Below, in pieces: positions 1 to 8,117 of a DNA stretch of 58,966 nt. The translations under genes were made by a program, and so were the position numbers. Source of the stretch: Clostridium sp. UBA699 (GTDB lineage Bacteria > Bacillota > Clostridia > Clostridiales > Clostridiaceae); NCBI GenBank assembly GCA_002298915.1, contig DBML01000033.1, positions 1 through 58,966 of the forward strand. Direction: 5' to 3'. The notes under the pieces were generated by a model. That model was not told the DNA's origin. It worked only from the letters and a program-made list of their open reading frames with translations, and made no database searches. How positions within the stretch are numbered: the stretch's first letter is position 1; the number at the start of each line of letters is the position of its first letter.

Positions 1-767
1 CCAACGTAGAATATCATTATTCTCCAGAAAACCTTCTTTATTGCTGAAGGTATAACCTTGTCAGGGTTCTTTGCTTCACCGGCAGTAACACCGATAAGCT
101 CGATTCCGAGGAACGCGAATGTTACCATAACGAGAGCCTGCATTGGTCCCCAGATTCCCTTAGGGAAGAATCCGCCGTGTGAGTACAGGTTTGTGAATCC
201 AACTGCAACGCCGTTGTTTCCAAGGCCAGTGAACATCATGATAGCACCTACTACGATCATGACTATGATAGTGACAACCTTTATCAGAGCGAACCAGAAT
301 TCGAACTCACCGAAAAGTGATGCTGCTGTAAGGTTAACGAGTGTCAACAATGCGATACATACGAATGCAGTAATCCATGTAGGGATGTTTGGCCACCAGA
401 ACTGGATGTAAACACCAACGGCTGTAACTTCCGCCATACATGTAACAACCCACATGAACCAGTATGACCAACCAGTCATGAATCCGAGGAGAGGTGAAAT
501 GTAAGTGTAAGCGTAAGCTGCGAAGGATCCTGCTATAGGATGCTCAGTAGCCATTTCGCCGAGTGCACGCATAATGATATAAAGAATAAATCCGCCACCT
601 GCATATGCAAGTAAGAGTGCTGGTCCTGCTGTCTGTATTGCTCTTGCTGATCCGAGGAACAATCCAACACCGATCGCTCCACCTATTGCCATAAGTTGTA
701 CGTGTCTCTCTTCAAGACCACGTTCGAGCTCTTCGCCGTGAATAGCTCCGCCTTTGTTTTCGCTCAT
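1..767 (-). CDS. AAT-family amino-acid permease (APC superfamily), 3' part cut by window edge
   Basis: About 255 N-terminal residues are present and the rest lies beyond position 1. The protein imports an amino acid across the cytoplasmic membrane by proton symport, as known for the AAT family. The N-terminus carries the family signature: a short hydrophilic stretch with ERGLEERHVQLMAIGGAIG, then the GLFLGS turn of TM1, TGWSYWF in TM3 and FGEFEFWFALIK before TM6. These are laid out as in CycA/ProY/AroP-type permeases. The start is the ATG at 767-765, behind a strong AGGGGG site. Substrate is not decidable. Neighbouring racemase-like and D-alanine-related genes make a small neutral or D-amino acid plausible, which is inference only. 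Confidence 0.85.
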   Translation of the reverse strand, partial: MSENKGGAIHGEELERGLEERHVQLMAIGGAIGVGLFLGSARAIQTAGPALLLAYAGGGFILYIIMRALGEMATEHPIAGSFAAYAYTYISPLLGFMTGWSYWFMWVVTCMAEVTAVGVYIQFWWPNIPTWITAFVCIALLTLVNLTAASLFGEFEFWFALIKVVTIIVMIVVGAIMMFTGLGNNGVAVGFTNLYSHGGFFPKGIWGPMQALVMVTFAFLGIELIGVTAGEAKNPDKVIPSAIKKVFWRIMIFYV

Positions 768-903
768 ATTTTTACCCCCTAAAAATATTATTTTTGAAGC
801 GCCCCCGTCTCGCGACTCCCTCCTTTCTTTGCCAGGGACATTTCTTACGTTTGCAGAATAACCCGATAGTTAAGATTATTGAAAAAAATGAATTATTCCA
901 GCT
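768..903 (-). other. unexplained ~135-nt leader of the permease gene
   Basis: This is the transcribed region predicted between the minus-strand promoter (910-938) and the permease ATG. It contains a GC-rich block at about 785-845 that can fold on the minus strand (TCCCT/AGGGA arms and a GTC-GCGA-GAC tetraloop hairpin). I could not match it to a riboswitch consensus I know, including glycine, lysine and guanidine classes. Confidence 0.3.
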
Positions 904-909
904 AAAACA

Positions 910-938
910 ATTCTACCACCGCTGTGAATTTTTTGCAA
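910..938 (-). promoter_or_regulatory. sigma-A-type promoter for the permease
   Basis: On the minus strand TTGCAA (938-933) and TAGAAT (915-910) are separated by 17 nt. Both boxes are close to consensus. Confidence 0.6.
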
Positions 939-1090
939 TATGTTTTAATAAATTATGAACATAAAATATGCGGATAGCGCATAAACGTTGTTTTGAGCGA
1001 TTCTCAAGGTGCGCTGTCAAAGCGTAGATAAAACGCTGAATATACTGTATTTTCAGGCAAATGAACAACAGAATAAGCAATAATTTACAT

Positions 1091-1119
1091 TTGACTGAAT
1101 TATTTAAAAATAGTAAAAT
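1091..1119 (+). promoter_or_regulatory. sigma-A-type promoter for the class III PLP enzyme
   Basis: TTGACT (1091-1096) and TAAAAT (1114-1119) have a 17-nt spacer. The promoter lies over the ATG at 1119, which excludes that upstream start for the following gene. Nothing else recognisable lies between it and the divergent permease leader. Confidence 0.7.
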
Positions 1120-1169
1120 TGTTAAAAGAAGTAAAATGCAAAACTGATCGAGCGAGGGGAGGATTATTA

Positions 1170-2522
1170 ATGACGTTAAAACTGAAAAAGGGAAAAGCTT
1201 TGGTTGCCAGGGATAACAAGGTGATAGGAACAGGGGCGAGGGTCCCTTACTACCCACTGGTGCTTAAAAAGGGGCATGGAGCGATTCTAGAGGATTTTGA
1301 TGGAAATGAATTCATAGACTTTCTATCCAGTGCAGGAGCTACTAATACTGGCCACTGCCATCCGAAGGTTGTAAAAGCCATCACGGATCAGGCCCAGGAA
1401 CTCATACACTACACGCCTGCTTACATGTACAATGAGCCGATGATAAAGCTTGCAGAGGAACTGGTCAAAATCACTCCGGGCAAGTTCAAGAAAAAAGTTA
1501 TGTTTGGCCTTACAGGCTCAGACTCAAATGACGGCATGATGAAGATTGCCAGGGCTTATACGGGAAGAAGCAAAATAATTTCCTTTGTAGGCTCCTACCA
1601 CGGCTCCACCTATGGTTCTATTTCGCTTTCAGCGTTGAGCCTCAACATGAGAAGGAAGATAGGGCCTCTGGTTCCAGACATATTCCACATCAACTATCCC
1701 GACTGCTACAGATGCAGCTGCGGCAAGAAGCCTGCGAGCTGCAATGTGGAGTGCCTGGACGAGCTGAAGCAGAAGTTCACTACATACCTCCCGCCGGAGG
1801 AAGTCGCGGCAGTGCTTATGGAGCCAATAGCAGGGGATGGCGGCATAATAATACCTCCTGAGAAGTACACAAAGGCCCTCTATGATTTGTGCAAGAAGCA
1901 TGGTATACTGTTTGCGGTGGATGAAGTCCAGCAGGGCTTCGGAAGGACCGGCAAATGGTTCGCAATCGAGAACTTTGGCGTTGAGCCTGACATAATGGTG
2001 CTTGGCAAAGCAATAGCATCGGGGATGCCTCTAAGCGCCGTCGTGGCCAGAGAGGAGATTATCGAGTCAGTAGGTCCTCCTGCGCACCTCTTCACGACTA
2101 TAGGAAATCCTGTCTGCTGCCAGGCAGCACTTGCGACCATAGAGGTGATCAGGGAAGAGGGGCTTGTTGAAGGGTCGAAGGAGAAGGGTGAATACCTCAA
2201 AGCCAAATTCATGAAGCTCAAGAAGAAATACCCTCTCATAGGCGATGTGAGGGGCTTGGGGCTAAATCTGGGCATTGACCTTGTGAAGGACCCTAAGACA
2301 AAGGAAAGATACCAGGAAGCCTGCGCCAAGGTATGCTACAGGTGCTGGGAGAAAGGGCTCCTCCTTACGTTCTTCGCAAACAACGTTCTCAGGATACAGC
2401 CTCCTCTTGTTATAACGAAGGAAGAGCTGGACAAGGCGATCGAGATAATCGACGAGGCGATCCAGGAGTTCATCAACGGGGAGATTCCGGACGAGGTTCT
2501 TGAAACTGCAAAAGGCTGGTAA
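1170..2522 (+). CDS. class III aminotransferase-fold PLP enzyme, isoleucine 2-epimerase / amino-acid racemase-like
   Basis: A 450-residue PLP enzyme. The start is the ATG at 1170, behind GGGGAGG. Fold-type I class III features are visible: the pyridine-binding Asp251 in AVDEVQQGFGRTG and the Schiff-base Lys280 in VLGKAIASGMPLSAV. From memory the sequence follows Lactobacillus isoleucine 2-epimerase more closely than classical GabT: QELIHYTPAY, RAYTGR, GSYHGSTYGS, LSLNMRRKIGP, PAHLFTTIGNPVC, LVKDPKTKE and a C-terminal KGW. A Cys-rich insert (CYRCSCGKKPASC) sits near residues 190-200. The reaction could be side-chain-specific amino-acid racemization/epimerization or a transamination of GABA/ornithine type, and the sequence alone does not settle which. 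It is transcribed from its own promoter, divergent from an amino-acid permease. Confidence 0.8.
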   Translation: MTLKLKKGKALVARDNKVIGTGARVPYYPLVLKKGHGAILEDFDGNEFIDFLSSAGATNTGHCHPKVVKAITDQAQELIHYTPAYMYNEPMIKLAEELVKITPGKFKKKVMFGLTGSDSNDGMMKIARAYTGRSKIISFVGSYHGSTYGSISLSALSLNMRRKIGPLVPDIFHINYPDCYRCSCGKKPASCNVECLDELKQKFTTYLPPEEVAAVLMEPIAGDGGIIIPPEKYTKALYDLCKKHGILFAVDEVQQGFGRTGKWFAIENFGVEPDIMVLGKAIASGMPLSAVVAREEIIESVGPPAHLFTTIGNPVCCQAALATIEVIREEGLVEGSKEKGEYLKAKFMKLKKKYPLIGDVRGLGLNLGIDLVKDPKTKERYQEACAKVCYRCWEKGLLLTFFANNVLRIQPPLVITKEELDKAIEIIDEAIQEFINGEIPDEVLETAKGW

Positions 2523-2530
2523 TGATTTTA

Positions 2531-2557
2531 GGGCGGCAGATTGCCGCCCATATTTTT
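2531..2557 (+). terminator. Rho-independent terminator after the PLP enzyme
   Basis: An 8-bp perfect stem GGGCGGCA/TGCCGCCC (2531-2538 / 2542-2549) with a 3-nt loop is followed by ATATTTTT. It lies in the 45-nt gap before the next start, so it may attenuate rather than fully stop transcription into the downstream gene. Confidence 0.65.
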
Positions 2558-2567
2558 GGAGAGAATT

Positions 2568-3239
2568 ATGGAATACACGCTTATCAGGAAAAAACGCAAG
2601 ACATTCGGTATAAAGATCTCCCTGGAGGGCGAGGTGCTCGTCTATGCTCCGCTCAAAGCGAGCAAAAGCAGCGTAGAGTCGCTTCTAAGGGAGAAGGAGG
2701 AGTGGATCGCAAAGGTGAGGTCCAGGGTCCTTGAGGGGCTTAACCAGGGCCTCGATGAGGTCCCGTTCCTTGGCAGGAAGTACAGCCTTGAAATTGTCAA
2801 GGGCTGCAGTGGAGATGCCAGTGTCGAGTTCGACGGTTCCCGCTTCAGGGCCTTCTGCGGCGAGAGCGAGGCGACCGGCTTCAGGGAGGAGCTTAAAGCG
2901 GCTCTCGATCTCTGGTACAGGCAAAAGCTGCTGGACATTGTTACTGTCAGGATAGCTGAGCTTTCAGCGCTCATGGGCGTATTCCCGGGCAAGGTAAGCG
3001 TGAGGTTTCAGAAAACCATATGGGGCAGCTGTTCCTGGGACAACAACATTAGCATAAACGCTAAACTTGCGCTTGCGCCTCCTGAAATTATTGACTACAT
3101 CCTTGTCCACGAGCTGTGCCATATAAAACACAAAAACCACAGCAGCGCTTTCTGGCTGGCTGTGGAATCTGTACTTCCTGATTATAAGGAAAGGAAAAGC
3201 TGGCTCAAGAAAAACGGCTATTCGCTGCTGCTATTCTGA
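2568..3239 (+). CDS. YgjP-type metallopeptidase-fold protein (DUF45, M48-like)
   Basis: A 223-residue protein. The start is the ATG at 2568 behind GGAGAG. An upstream in-frame ATG at 2541 lies inside the terminator hairpin and is unlikely. The C-terminal half has the family zinc motif HELCHIKHKNHSSAFW, in which the two HExxH-like histidines and the NHS-FW tail are characteristic of DUF45. The N-terminal half matches the YgjP start (R-K-RKTFGIKIS). E. coli YgjP is reported to act as a UTP pyrophosphatase, but other members are assumed peptidases, so the activity here is open. The gene ends tail-to-tail with the next gene, overlapping it by 9 nt. Confidence 0.85.
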   Translation: MEYTLIRKKRKTFGIKISLEGEVLVYAPLKASKSSVESLLREKEEWIAKVRSRVLEGLNQGLDEVPFLGRKYSLEIVKGCSGDASVEFDGSRFRAFCGESEATGFREELKAALDLWYRQKLLDIVTVRIAELSALMGVFPGKVSVRFQKTIWGSCSWDNNISINAKLALAPPEIIDYILVHELCHIKHKNHSSAFWLAVESVLPDYKERKSWLKKNGYSLLLF

Positions 3240-4595
3240 ATCGGGAGCTTCGGCTCCCTCTTCGCCCTCTTCTTCGGGGGCTTCCGTCAATCTTATTTTA
3301 AGCACTTCTACTCTCTTTTCGCTCACTTTTTCAATTTTGAACTTCATCCCCTCGTATTCGAGAACGGGATTCTCCTCTTCGCTAGGGATGCTTCCGAGCA
3401 GGTTCATGACGAAACCGCCTATGGTGTCGTAGTTGTCGGAAGGGAGCTCGATTTGTAGAGCTTCGTTGATATCGTTTATGGAAACAAGCCCGCTCACCTC
3501 GTAAGTGTGCTGGTCTATTACTTTAATGTCCTCGTCGCTGTCGTCGTATTCGTCGAAGATGTTGCCCATTATCTCCTCTATGAGGTCCTCGATCGTCACT
3601 ATGCCGGCAAAACCGCCGTATTCGTCAATGAGCATTGCCATGTGGTTCTTGGTGCTTTGCAGTTCCCTGAACAGGGTGTCGATATTTTTGGTCTCGGGTA
3701 CGAAATAGGCCGGTCTGAGCATCTCCTTGATGCTTCCTAACCCGGTCTTTGCATCCTGAGTTTTTCTCAGGTTAACGAAAAGGTCCTTCATGTAAAGGAC
3801 GCCTATGATGTTGTCTATGTCTTCCTCGTAAACCGGTATCCTTGAGTACTGCTCGGAAAGCACCTGGTCAAGGATCTCGTCCGAAGGCGTTTCAATATCT
3901 ATTGCGAAAACGTTCGTCCTCGGAGTCATTATTTCCTTTGCCAGCGTATCGTCGAATTGGAATATGCCTTCGATCATGTCCTTTTCTGTTTCCTTTATAA
4001 CGCCGGTCTCTTCGCCTACGTTTATGAGCATCCTGATCTCTTCCTCGGATACCTTTTCCTCAAGGTTTTCGGAGGTTATTCCGAAGATCCTGAGAAGCAG
4101 GTTTGTTGAGAAGGTCAGAAACTTGACGAAAGGCTTTGTTACCTTTGAGAAGAAAAGTACGGGTGTTACGGTTAGCATCGCGATTTTCTCGGAGTTGTTC
4201 AGTGCAAGCCTTTTGGGGAAAAGCTCTCCGAACACCAGCGTAAGATATGACATCAATATTGTTATTACTATGACGGAAACAGATTCGCTTCCATATATAT
4301 TAATTCTCTCCAGGGCGGCTGAAAGGTACTTTGAAATGCTCGTTGCCGCGAATGCGCTTGTGAGGAAGCCTGCGAGAGTCACGCCTACCTGTATTGTGGC
4401 AAGGAATCGGCTCGGTTCCCCAATGAGCTTGCTGATAAGTATAGCCTTCTGGTTGCCTTCCGAGGCCAATAGGCTGATTTTGTTTTTGTTGATAGAGACT
4501 ATTGCCATTTCCGAAGCGGAGAAAAACGCGTTCACGAAAATCAGGATGAATATAAGCAAAAGCTCTATGATAAGACTGCCAGGACCACTGTCCAT
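3231..4595 (-). CDS. CNNM/CorC-family membrane protein (DUF21-CBS-CorC_HlyC)
   Basis: A 454-residue 'hemolysin C'-type protein. Order: an N-terminal DUF21 membrane domain with about four TM segments (residues ~10-190; the first is LLLIFILIFVNAFFSASEMA), a CBS pair (~205-335; IMTPRTNVFAID and MAMLIDEYGGFAGIVTIEDL), and a C-terminal CorC_HlyC domain (~350-435). Members are implicated in Mg2+/Co2+ efflux or membrane homeostasis. The start is ATG 4595 behind GGAGG. The tail is acidic (EEEGEEGAEAPDSE). It stands alone on the minus strand. Confidence 0.9.
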   Translation of the reverse strand: MDSGPGSLIIELLLIFILIFVNAFFSASEMAIVSINKNKISLLASEGNQKAILISKLIGEPSRFLATIQVGVTLAGFLTSAFAATSISKYLSAALERINIYGSESVSVIVITILMSYLTLVFGELFPKRLALNNSEKIAMLTVTPVLFFSKVTKPFVKFLTFSTNLLLRIFGITSENLEEKVSEEEIRMLINVGEETGVIKETEKDMIEGIFQFDDTLAKEIMTPRTNVFAIDIETPSDEILDQVLSEQYSRIPVYEEDIDNIIGVLYMKDLFVNLRKTQDAKTGLGSIKEMLRPAYFVPETKNIDTLFRELQSTKNHMAMLIDEYGGFAGIVTIEDLIEEIMGNIFDEYDDSDEDIKVIDQHTYEVSGLVSINDINEALQIELPSDNYDTIGGFVMNLLGSIPSEEENPVLEYEGMKFKIEKVSEKRVEVLKIRLTEAPEEEGEEGAEAPDSE

Positions 4596-4727
4596 TTAAT
4601 TAATCCTCCTTGTGAATCGAAATTAGTTTGATAATAATTATAACATATTTTCATCAAAATATATATAAATTGCCAAGAAACTGAAGTTTGCTGCAAATAT
4701 CATCCGGGTTGAAGGTTCTGAAAATTG

Positions 4728-4756
4728 TTGAATTCCGAATATTATAGGAATATAAT
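4728..4756 (+). promoter_or_regulatory. promoter of the ortA-ortB(-alr) operon
   Basis: TTGAAT (4728-4733) and TATAAT (4751-4756) with a 17-nt spacer, 36 nt upstream of the ortA start. Confidence 0.65.
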
Positions 4757-4791
4757 TAATAAGGAACTTATTATATTTGGGGGGTACATAT

Positions 4792-5103
4792 ATGAGTGAA
4801 ACAGTGAAAAAAGGCGAATGGGTCCAGATTCACAACATCATTTTGAAGCCGGAAGAAAGGACCGCCAAAATTCCCGAGGACACAAAAAAGGTTCCTTTGG
4901 AAAGATGGGTAAAGGGGTTCCTCAACTCAGACGCAAAAATGGGGGATGTTGTTGAAGTGACAACAAGGGTAGGAAGAATAGTCCAAGGCACCCTTGTTGA
5001 TGTGAATCCTACATATGATTACGGCTTTGGAGACATCTACATCCCTGAACTTCTCAAGATAAGCAGGCAGGTAAAAGATATTGTGAGGGGGGTTGAGGAA
5101 TAA
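4792..5103 (+). CDS. ortA: 2-amino-4-ketopentanoate thiolase, alpha subunit
   Basis: A 103-residue small subunit. The start is ATG 4792 behind GGGGGG. The in-frame ATG five codons upstream overlaps the ribosome site. OrtA works with OrtB to cleave 2-amino-4-oxopentanoate with CoA to acetyl-CoA and alanine (D-alanine in the characterised Clostridium sticklandii system), the last step of oxidative ornithine degradation. Recognisable features are the N-terminal KGEWVQIHNIIL, the conserved PLERWVKGFL and TTRVGRIVQGTL, and a Y-GFGDIYIPELL ending. The stop codon shares one base with the ortB start (TAATG), so the two are translationally coupled and presumably made 1:1. Confidence 0.85.
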   Translation: MSETVKKGEWVQIHNIILKPEERTAKIPEDTKKVPLERWVKGFLNSDAKMGDVVEVTTRVGRIVQGTLVDVNPTYDYGFGDIYIPELLKISRQVKDIVRGVEE

Positions 5104-6524
5104 TGGCTTTAGACAAAAGTTTTTCAGCTGTTACAGCAAGAAGCAACGAGATCATTAAGAAAGCTATAGGGGTGGACTATTCCGAATTCGAAAGCGGAAA
5201 CATTGCGTTCGACTACGAAGGGATGATGTCAAGCACGGGTTATTCCCTTGAAGAAGTCATAAAGATAAACAGGGAAACCGGTGTCGGAAACACACCTCTT
5301 ATTGAATTGAAAAACATCACTGCCTTGGCAAGAAGGCTGTCGCCGCCAGGAAAAGGCGCCAGGATATTCGTCAAAGACGAGCAGTGCAACCCTTCTGGCA
5401 GCTTCAAGGACAGAAGGGCAGCACTTTCGGTATACGAGGCGCAAAAGATGGGCTACAAGGGGGTTGTTGCAGCGACAAGCGGAAACTACGGAGCCGCAGT
5501 AGCGTCACAGGCTGCGATGAGGAACCTTGACTGCATTATAGTCCAGGAATGCTTCGATTCAAGAAAGGTCGGACAGCCTGAAATACTTGAAAAACAAAGG
5601 AAATGCGAATGCCTGGGAGCGGAGGTCGTGCAGCTCTCGGTAGGGCCGGAGCTCCACTACACGTTTCTCAGCATTCTCGAAGATACAGGCTATTTCAACG
5701 CTTCTCTTTACTCTTTCTTTGCAATAGCTGGGACAGAGAGTCTTGGCTTCGAACTTGCAAACCAGTGCAAGGAGATGACGGGACGCTTCCCTGATTACGT
5801 TCTGGCAACTCACGCGGGCGGCGGAAACCTCACTGGTACAGCCAGGGGCCTCATGAAGGCCGGTGCTGCGGACACGAAGATATACGGCGCATCCGTTGAC
5901 CTGAAGGGTCTTCACATGGCTTCAGACAACGATTTCAACAGGAAATCCTTCACAACGGGTCACACTGGCTTCGGAGTGCCTTATGCCACGGACCCTGACC
6001 ACAGCGACGTTCCGAGATCGGCTGCCAGGCCGCTCAGGTATATGGATGAGTACATGATAGTCAAGCAGGGAGAGGTTTTCTACATGACGGAAGCCCTTTC
6101 CAGCCTCGAGGGAATGGAGAGGGGGCCTGCGGGGAACACTTCGCTTACGGCTGCGTTCGCCCTTGCGAGAGAGCTTGACGAGGATCAGATAATAATAGTC
6201 CAGGAAACTGAGTACACTGGAGCAGGGAAGCATCCGCTGCCTCAGCTGGCGTTCGCTAGACAGAACGGCGTTGAGGTAAAGTTCGGAGATCCTGACACGG
6301 ACACTCCTGGAAAAGACATAATCATGCCTGAGCATCCTTCCATGATCAAGGCGAGGTATTCGGACATGGACAGGCTGAGGAAATCCTACATTAAGAAGTC
6401 GGTCCAGCATGTCGGAGCGACCTGGGCGGACAGCAGGGACATCGAATACCTGGCTGCGGAAACGAAAAAGGACAAGGGGTTCATAGTGGAAACGCTGAAA
6501 GAGATGGGCATAGAAATTAGGTAG
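5103..6524 (+). CDS. ortB: 2-amino-4-ketopentanoate thiolase, beta subunit (PLP-dependent)
   Basis: A 473-residue fold-type II PLP enzyme related to threonine synthase. The PLP lysine is Lys102 in NPSGSFKDRRAA. TSGNYGAAVASQAA, HAGGGNLTGTARGL and GPAGNTSLTAAFA form the cofactor pocket. Cleavage of 2-amino-4-oxopentanoate is PLP-based, and OrtA is the required partner. No oraS/oraE (ornithine aminomutase), orr (ornithine racemase) or ord (diaminopentanoate dehydrogenase) genes lie nearby, although in characterised ornithine fermenters these form one cluster. An alanine racemase starts 24 nt downstream, which fits a D-alanine product. Confidence 0.9.
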   Translation: MALDKSFSAVTARSNEIIKKAIGVDYSEFESGNIAFDYEGMMSSTGYSLEEVIKINRETGVGNTPLIELKNITALARRLSPPGKGARIFVKDEQCNPSGSFKDRRAALSVYEAQKMGYKGVVAATSGNYGAAVASQAAMRNLDCIIVQECFDSRKVGQPEILEKQRKCECLGAEVVQLSVGPELHYTFLSILEDTGYFNASLYSFFAIAGTESLGFELANQCKEMTGRFPDYVLATHAGGGNLTGTARGLMKAGAADTKIYGASVDLKGLHMASDNDFNRKSFTTGHTGFGVPYATDPDHSDVPRSAARPLRYMDEYMIVKQGEVFYMTEALSSLEGMERGPAGNTSLTAAFALARELDEDQIIIVQETEYTGAGKHPLPQLAFARQNGVEVKFGDPDTDTPGKDIIMPEHPSMIKARYSDMDRLRKSYIKKSVQHVGATWADSRDIEYLAAETKKDKGFIVETLKEMGIEIR

Positions 6525-6548
6525 AAATAAATAAGCGGGAGGAATAAA

Positions 6549-7715
6549 ATGTTTAGAAATCACAGACCTGTATGGGAAGAAGTAAACCTGGATAATCTGG
6601 CATACAACATGAGTAACATCAGAGCCAGGGCAAAAAGCAAGGAAATATTTGCGGTGGTAAAAGCTGATGCATACGGGCACGGAGCGGTCGAGGTTGCGCC
6701 TGTCCTGCTCGAAAACGGAGCCACAAGGCTTTCTGTGGCGGTCCTGACTGAGGGTGTCGAGCTGAGGAAGGCTGGGATAAAATGCCAGATAAACATACTA
6801 GGGTATACGCCTGAAACTCTTTTCGGGGACGTTCTTGAATATGACCTGGAACCTGTCGTTTTCGGCTACGAATATGCAGAGAAGCTGTCAAAGGCTGCTG
6901 CAGCAGCAGGAAAGACAGTGAAGATACACATAAAGGTGGACACCGGGATGGGAAGGATCGGCTTCCTTCCAAACGAAGAGAGCGTAGCCGAGGCTGTAAA
7001 GCTTAGCAAGCTGCCAAACCTTGAAGTAGAGGGCCTTTTCTCGCATTTCAGCACCGCCGACGAGCTCAACAAGGAATATTCTCAGTACCAGTGGAAGAAT
7101 TACAACTGGTTCCTGGAGAAGCTTGTCGAAAACGGAGTCAAGATAAATGTAAGGGACATGGACAACAGCGCTGCGATAATGGATCTGCCAGACACAAATC
7201 TTGACGGGGTAAGGCCGGGGATTATACAGTACGGCTACTACCCTTCCGACGAGGTCGACAAAGAAGTGCTGGACATAAAGCCTGCGATGACGCTCAAGGC
7301 ATGCATACTTCACATCAAGACCCTCGAAGCAGGTCAGTATATTGGCTACGGAAGGAAGTTCCAGACCGAAAGAAAATCGGTTATAGGCACCATAGGCATA
7401 GGCTATGCCGACGGATACACAAGGATGCTCTCAAGGAAGGCGAAGGTCATAATCAACGGCAAATTCGCCCCGGTGGTTGGCAACATCTGCATGGACCAGT
7501 GCATGATAGACCTGACAGATGTCGGCGAAGTCAAGGTCGGAGATGAAGTCATACTCATGGGTACAGACGGAAACCTGAAGTTCGACGCAGACGACATAGC
7601 GCCGCTTCTGGGAACTATAAACTACGAGGTTCTGTGTATGGTTGGCAGAAGGGTTCCGAGGGTATACACAAAAGGTGGAAAAGTTGTAAAGGTAAAGGAT
7701 ATGTTGCTCGATTAA
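6549..7715 (+). CDS. alr: alanine racemase, linked to ortAB
   Basis: A 388-residue fold-type III PLP racemase. Start ATG 6549 behind GGGAGGAA. The PLP Lys38 lies in FAVVKADAYGHGA and the catalytic Tyr267 in YIGYGRKFQTE. Also present are KVDTGMGRIGF, GVRPGIIQYGYYP, IGIGYADGYTR and GNICMDQCMIDLTDVG. These are the signatures of Alr proper rather than of the shorter ornithine-racemase subfamily. It interconverts L- and D-alanine for cell-wall synthesis. Its place 24 nt after ortB suggests it also converts the D-alanine released by AKP thiolase. A strong terminator follows, so it probably ends the operon. Confidence 0.88.
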   Translation: MFRNHRPVWEEVNLDNLAYNMSNIRARAKSKEIFAVVKADAYGHGAVEVAPVLLENGATRLSVAVLTEGVELRKAGIKCQINILGYTPETLFGDVLEYDLEPVVFGYEYAEKLSKAAAAAGKTVKIHIKVDTGMGRIGFLPNEESVAEAVKLSKLPNLEVEGLFSHFSTADELNKEYSQYQWKNYNWFLEKLVENGVKINVRDMDNSAAIMDLPDTNLDGVRPGIIQYGYYPSDEVDKEVLDIKPAMTLKACILHIKTLEAGQYIGYGRKFQTERKSVIGTIGIGYADGYTRMLSRKAKVIINGKFAPVVGNICMDQCMIDLTDVGEVKVGDEVILMGTDGNLKFDADDIAPLLGTINYEVLCMVGRRVPRVYTKGGKVVKVKDMLLD

Positions 7716-7725
7716 TGATGCGTTT

Positions 7726-7757
7726 AGCTGCTGGCGTTTTTGCCGGCAGCTTTTTGC
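7726..7757 (+). terminator. Rho-independent terminator of the ort-alr operon
   Basis: A 10-bp stem AGCTGCTGGC/GCCGGCAGCT (7726-7735 / 7742-7751, one G-T pair) is followed by a run of T. Confidence 0.8.
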
Positions 7758-7816
7758 TGCCAGCCAAACTCACGAAATATAAACGAAAAAAGTGTGATAA
7801 TATTCGTGCTTGATTA

Positions 7817-7845
7817 TTGACGATGAACTTATCATCTGATACGAT
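7817..7845 (+). promoter_or_regulatory. promoter upstream of the flavoprotein remnant and purA
   Basis: TTGACG (7817-7822) and TACGAT (7840-7845) with a 17-nt spacer. The region from 7757 to 7865 otherwise holds nothing I recognise. Confidence 0.55.
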
Positions 7846-7865
7846 ATTGTGGGGTGATGTCATAG

Positions 7866-8084
7866 GTGCTTCTTAATAGGTACCTCACATCCGTAGCTGA
7901 GGCCTCGAAGGCTTTTGACAAAATCGCTCCGGGGTTGTATATTAAGAATACACTGCTATACATGTTTATAAAGGATATAAAGAACCTGTACACCATCGGA
8001 GATGGGGCGGGCATCACAAGGGGCCTGATGAAGGCATCGGCCTCTGGTACTGTACTAGCAAGAGACATTGCAGGTAAATTATAA
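7866..8084 (+). pseudogene. decayed C-terminal remnant of a FAD-dependent dehydrogenase (COG2509-like)
   Basis: A 72-codon reading frame opens at GTG 7866, directly behind an in-frame ATG-TCA-TAG at 7857-7865. Its second half, KNLYTIGDGAGITRGLMKASASG, is the highly conserved FAD-binding C-terminus of the roughly 460-530-residue COG2509 flavoproteins. The preceding part (FDKIAPGLYIKNTLLY) matches the segment that normally lies some way upstream, so about 20 residues between the two blocks appear deleted. The N-terminal FAD and substrate domains are absent. It lies between a promoter and purA, 33 nt before the purA start, and may survive only as the purA leader. Translation of a short peptide is possible because a GGGGTG site precedes it. 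Confidence 0.65.
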
Positions 8085-8117
8085 TATATTAGTATTTTTG
8101 AAAGTGAGGAAATGGTT

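Noticed and set aside
1119..1169. Upstream ATG start for the class III PLP enzyme
   Set aside because: It overlaps the -10 box of a well-placed promoter and lacks a ribosome site. The ATG at 1170 has GGGGAGG.
5922..6680. 252-codon minus-strand ORF opposite ortB/alr
   Set aside because: A shadow of two confidently identified genes, with a composition typical of reverse frames (many Arg, Pro, Ser).
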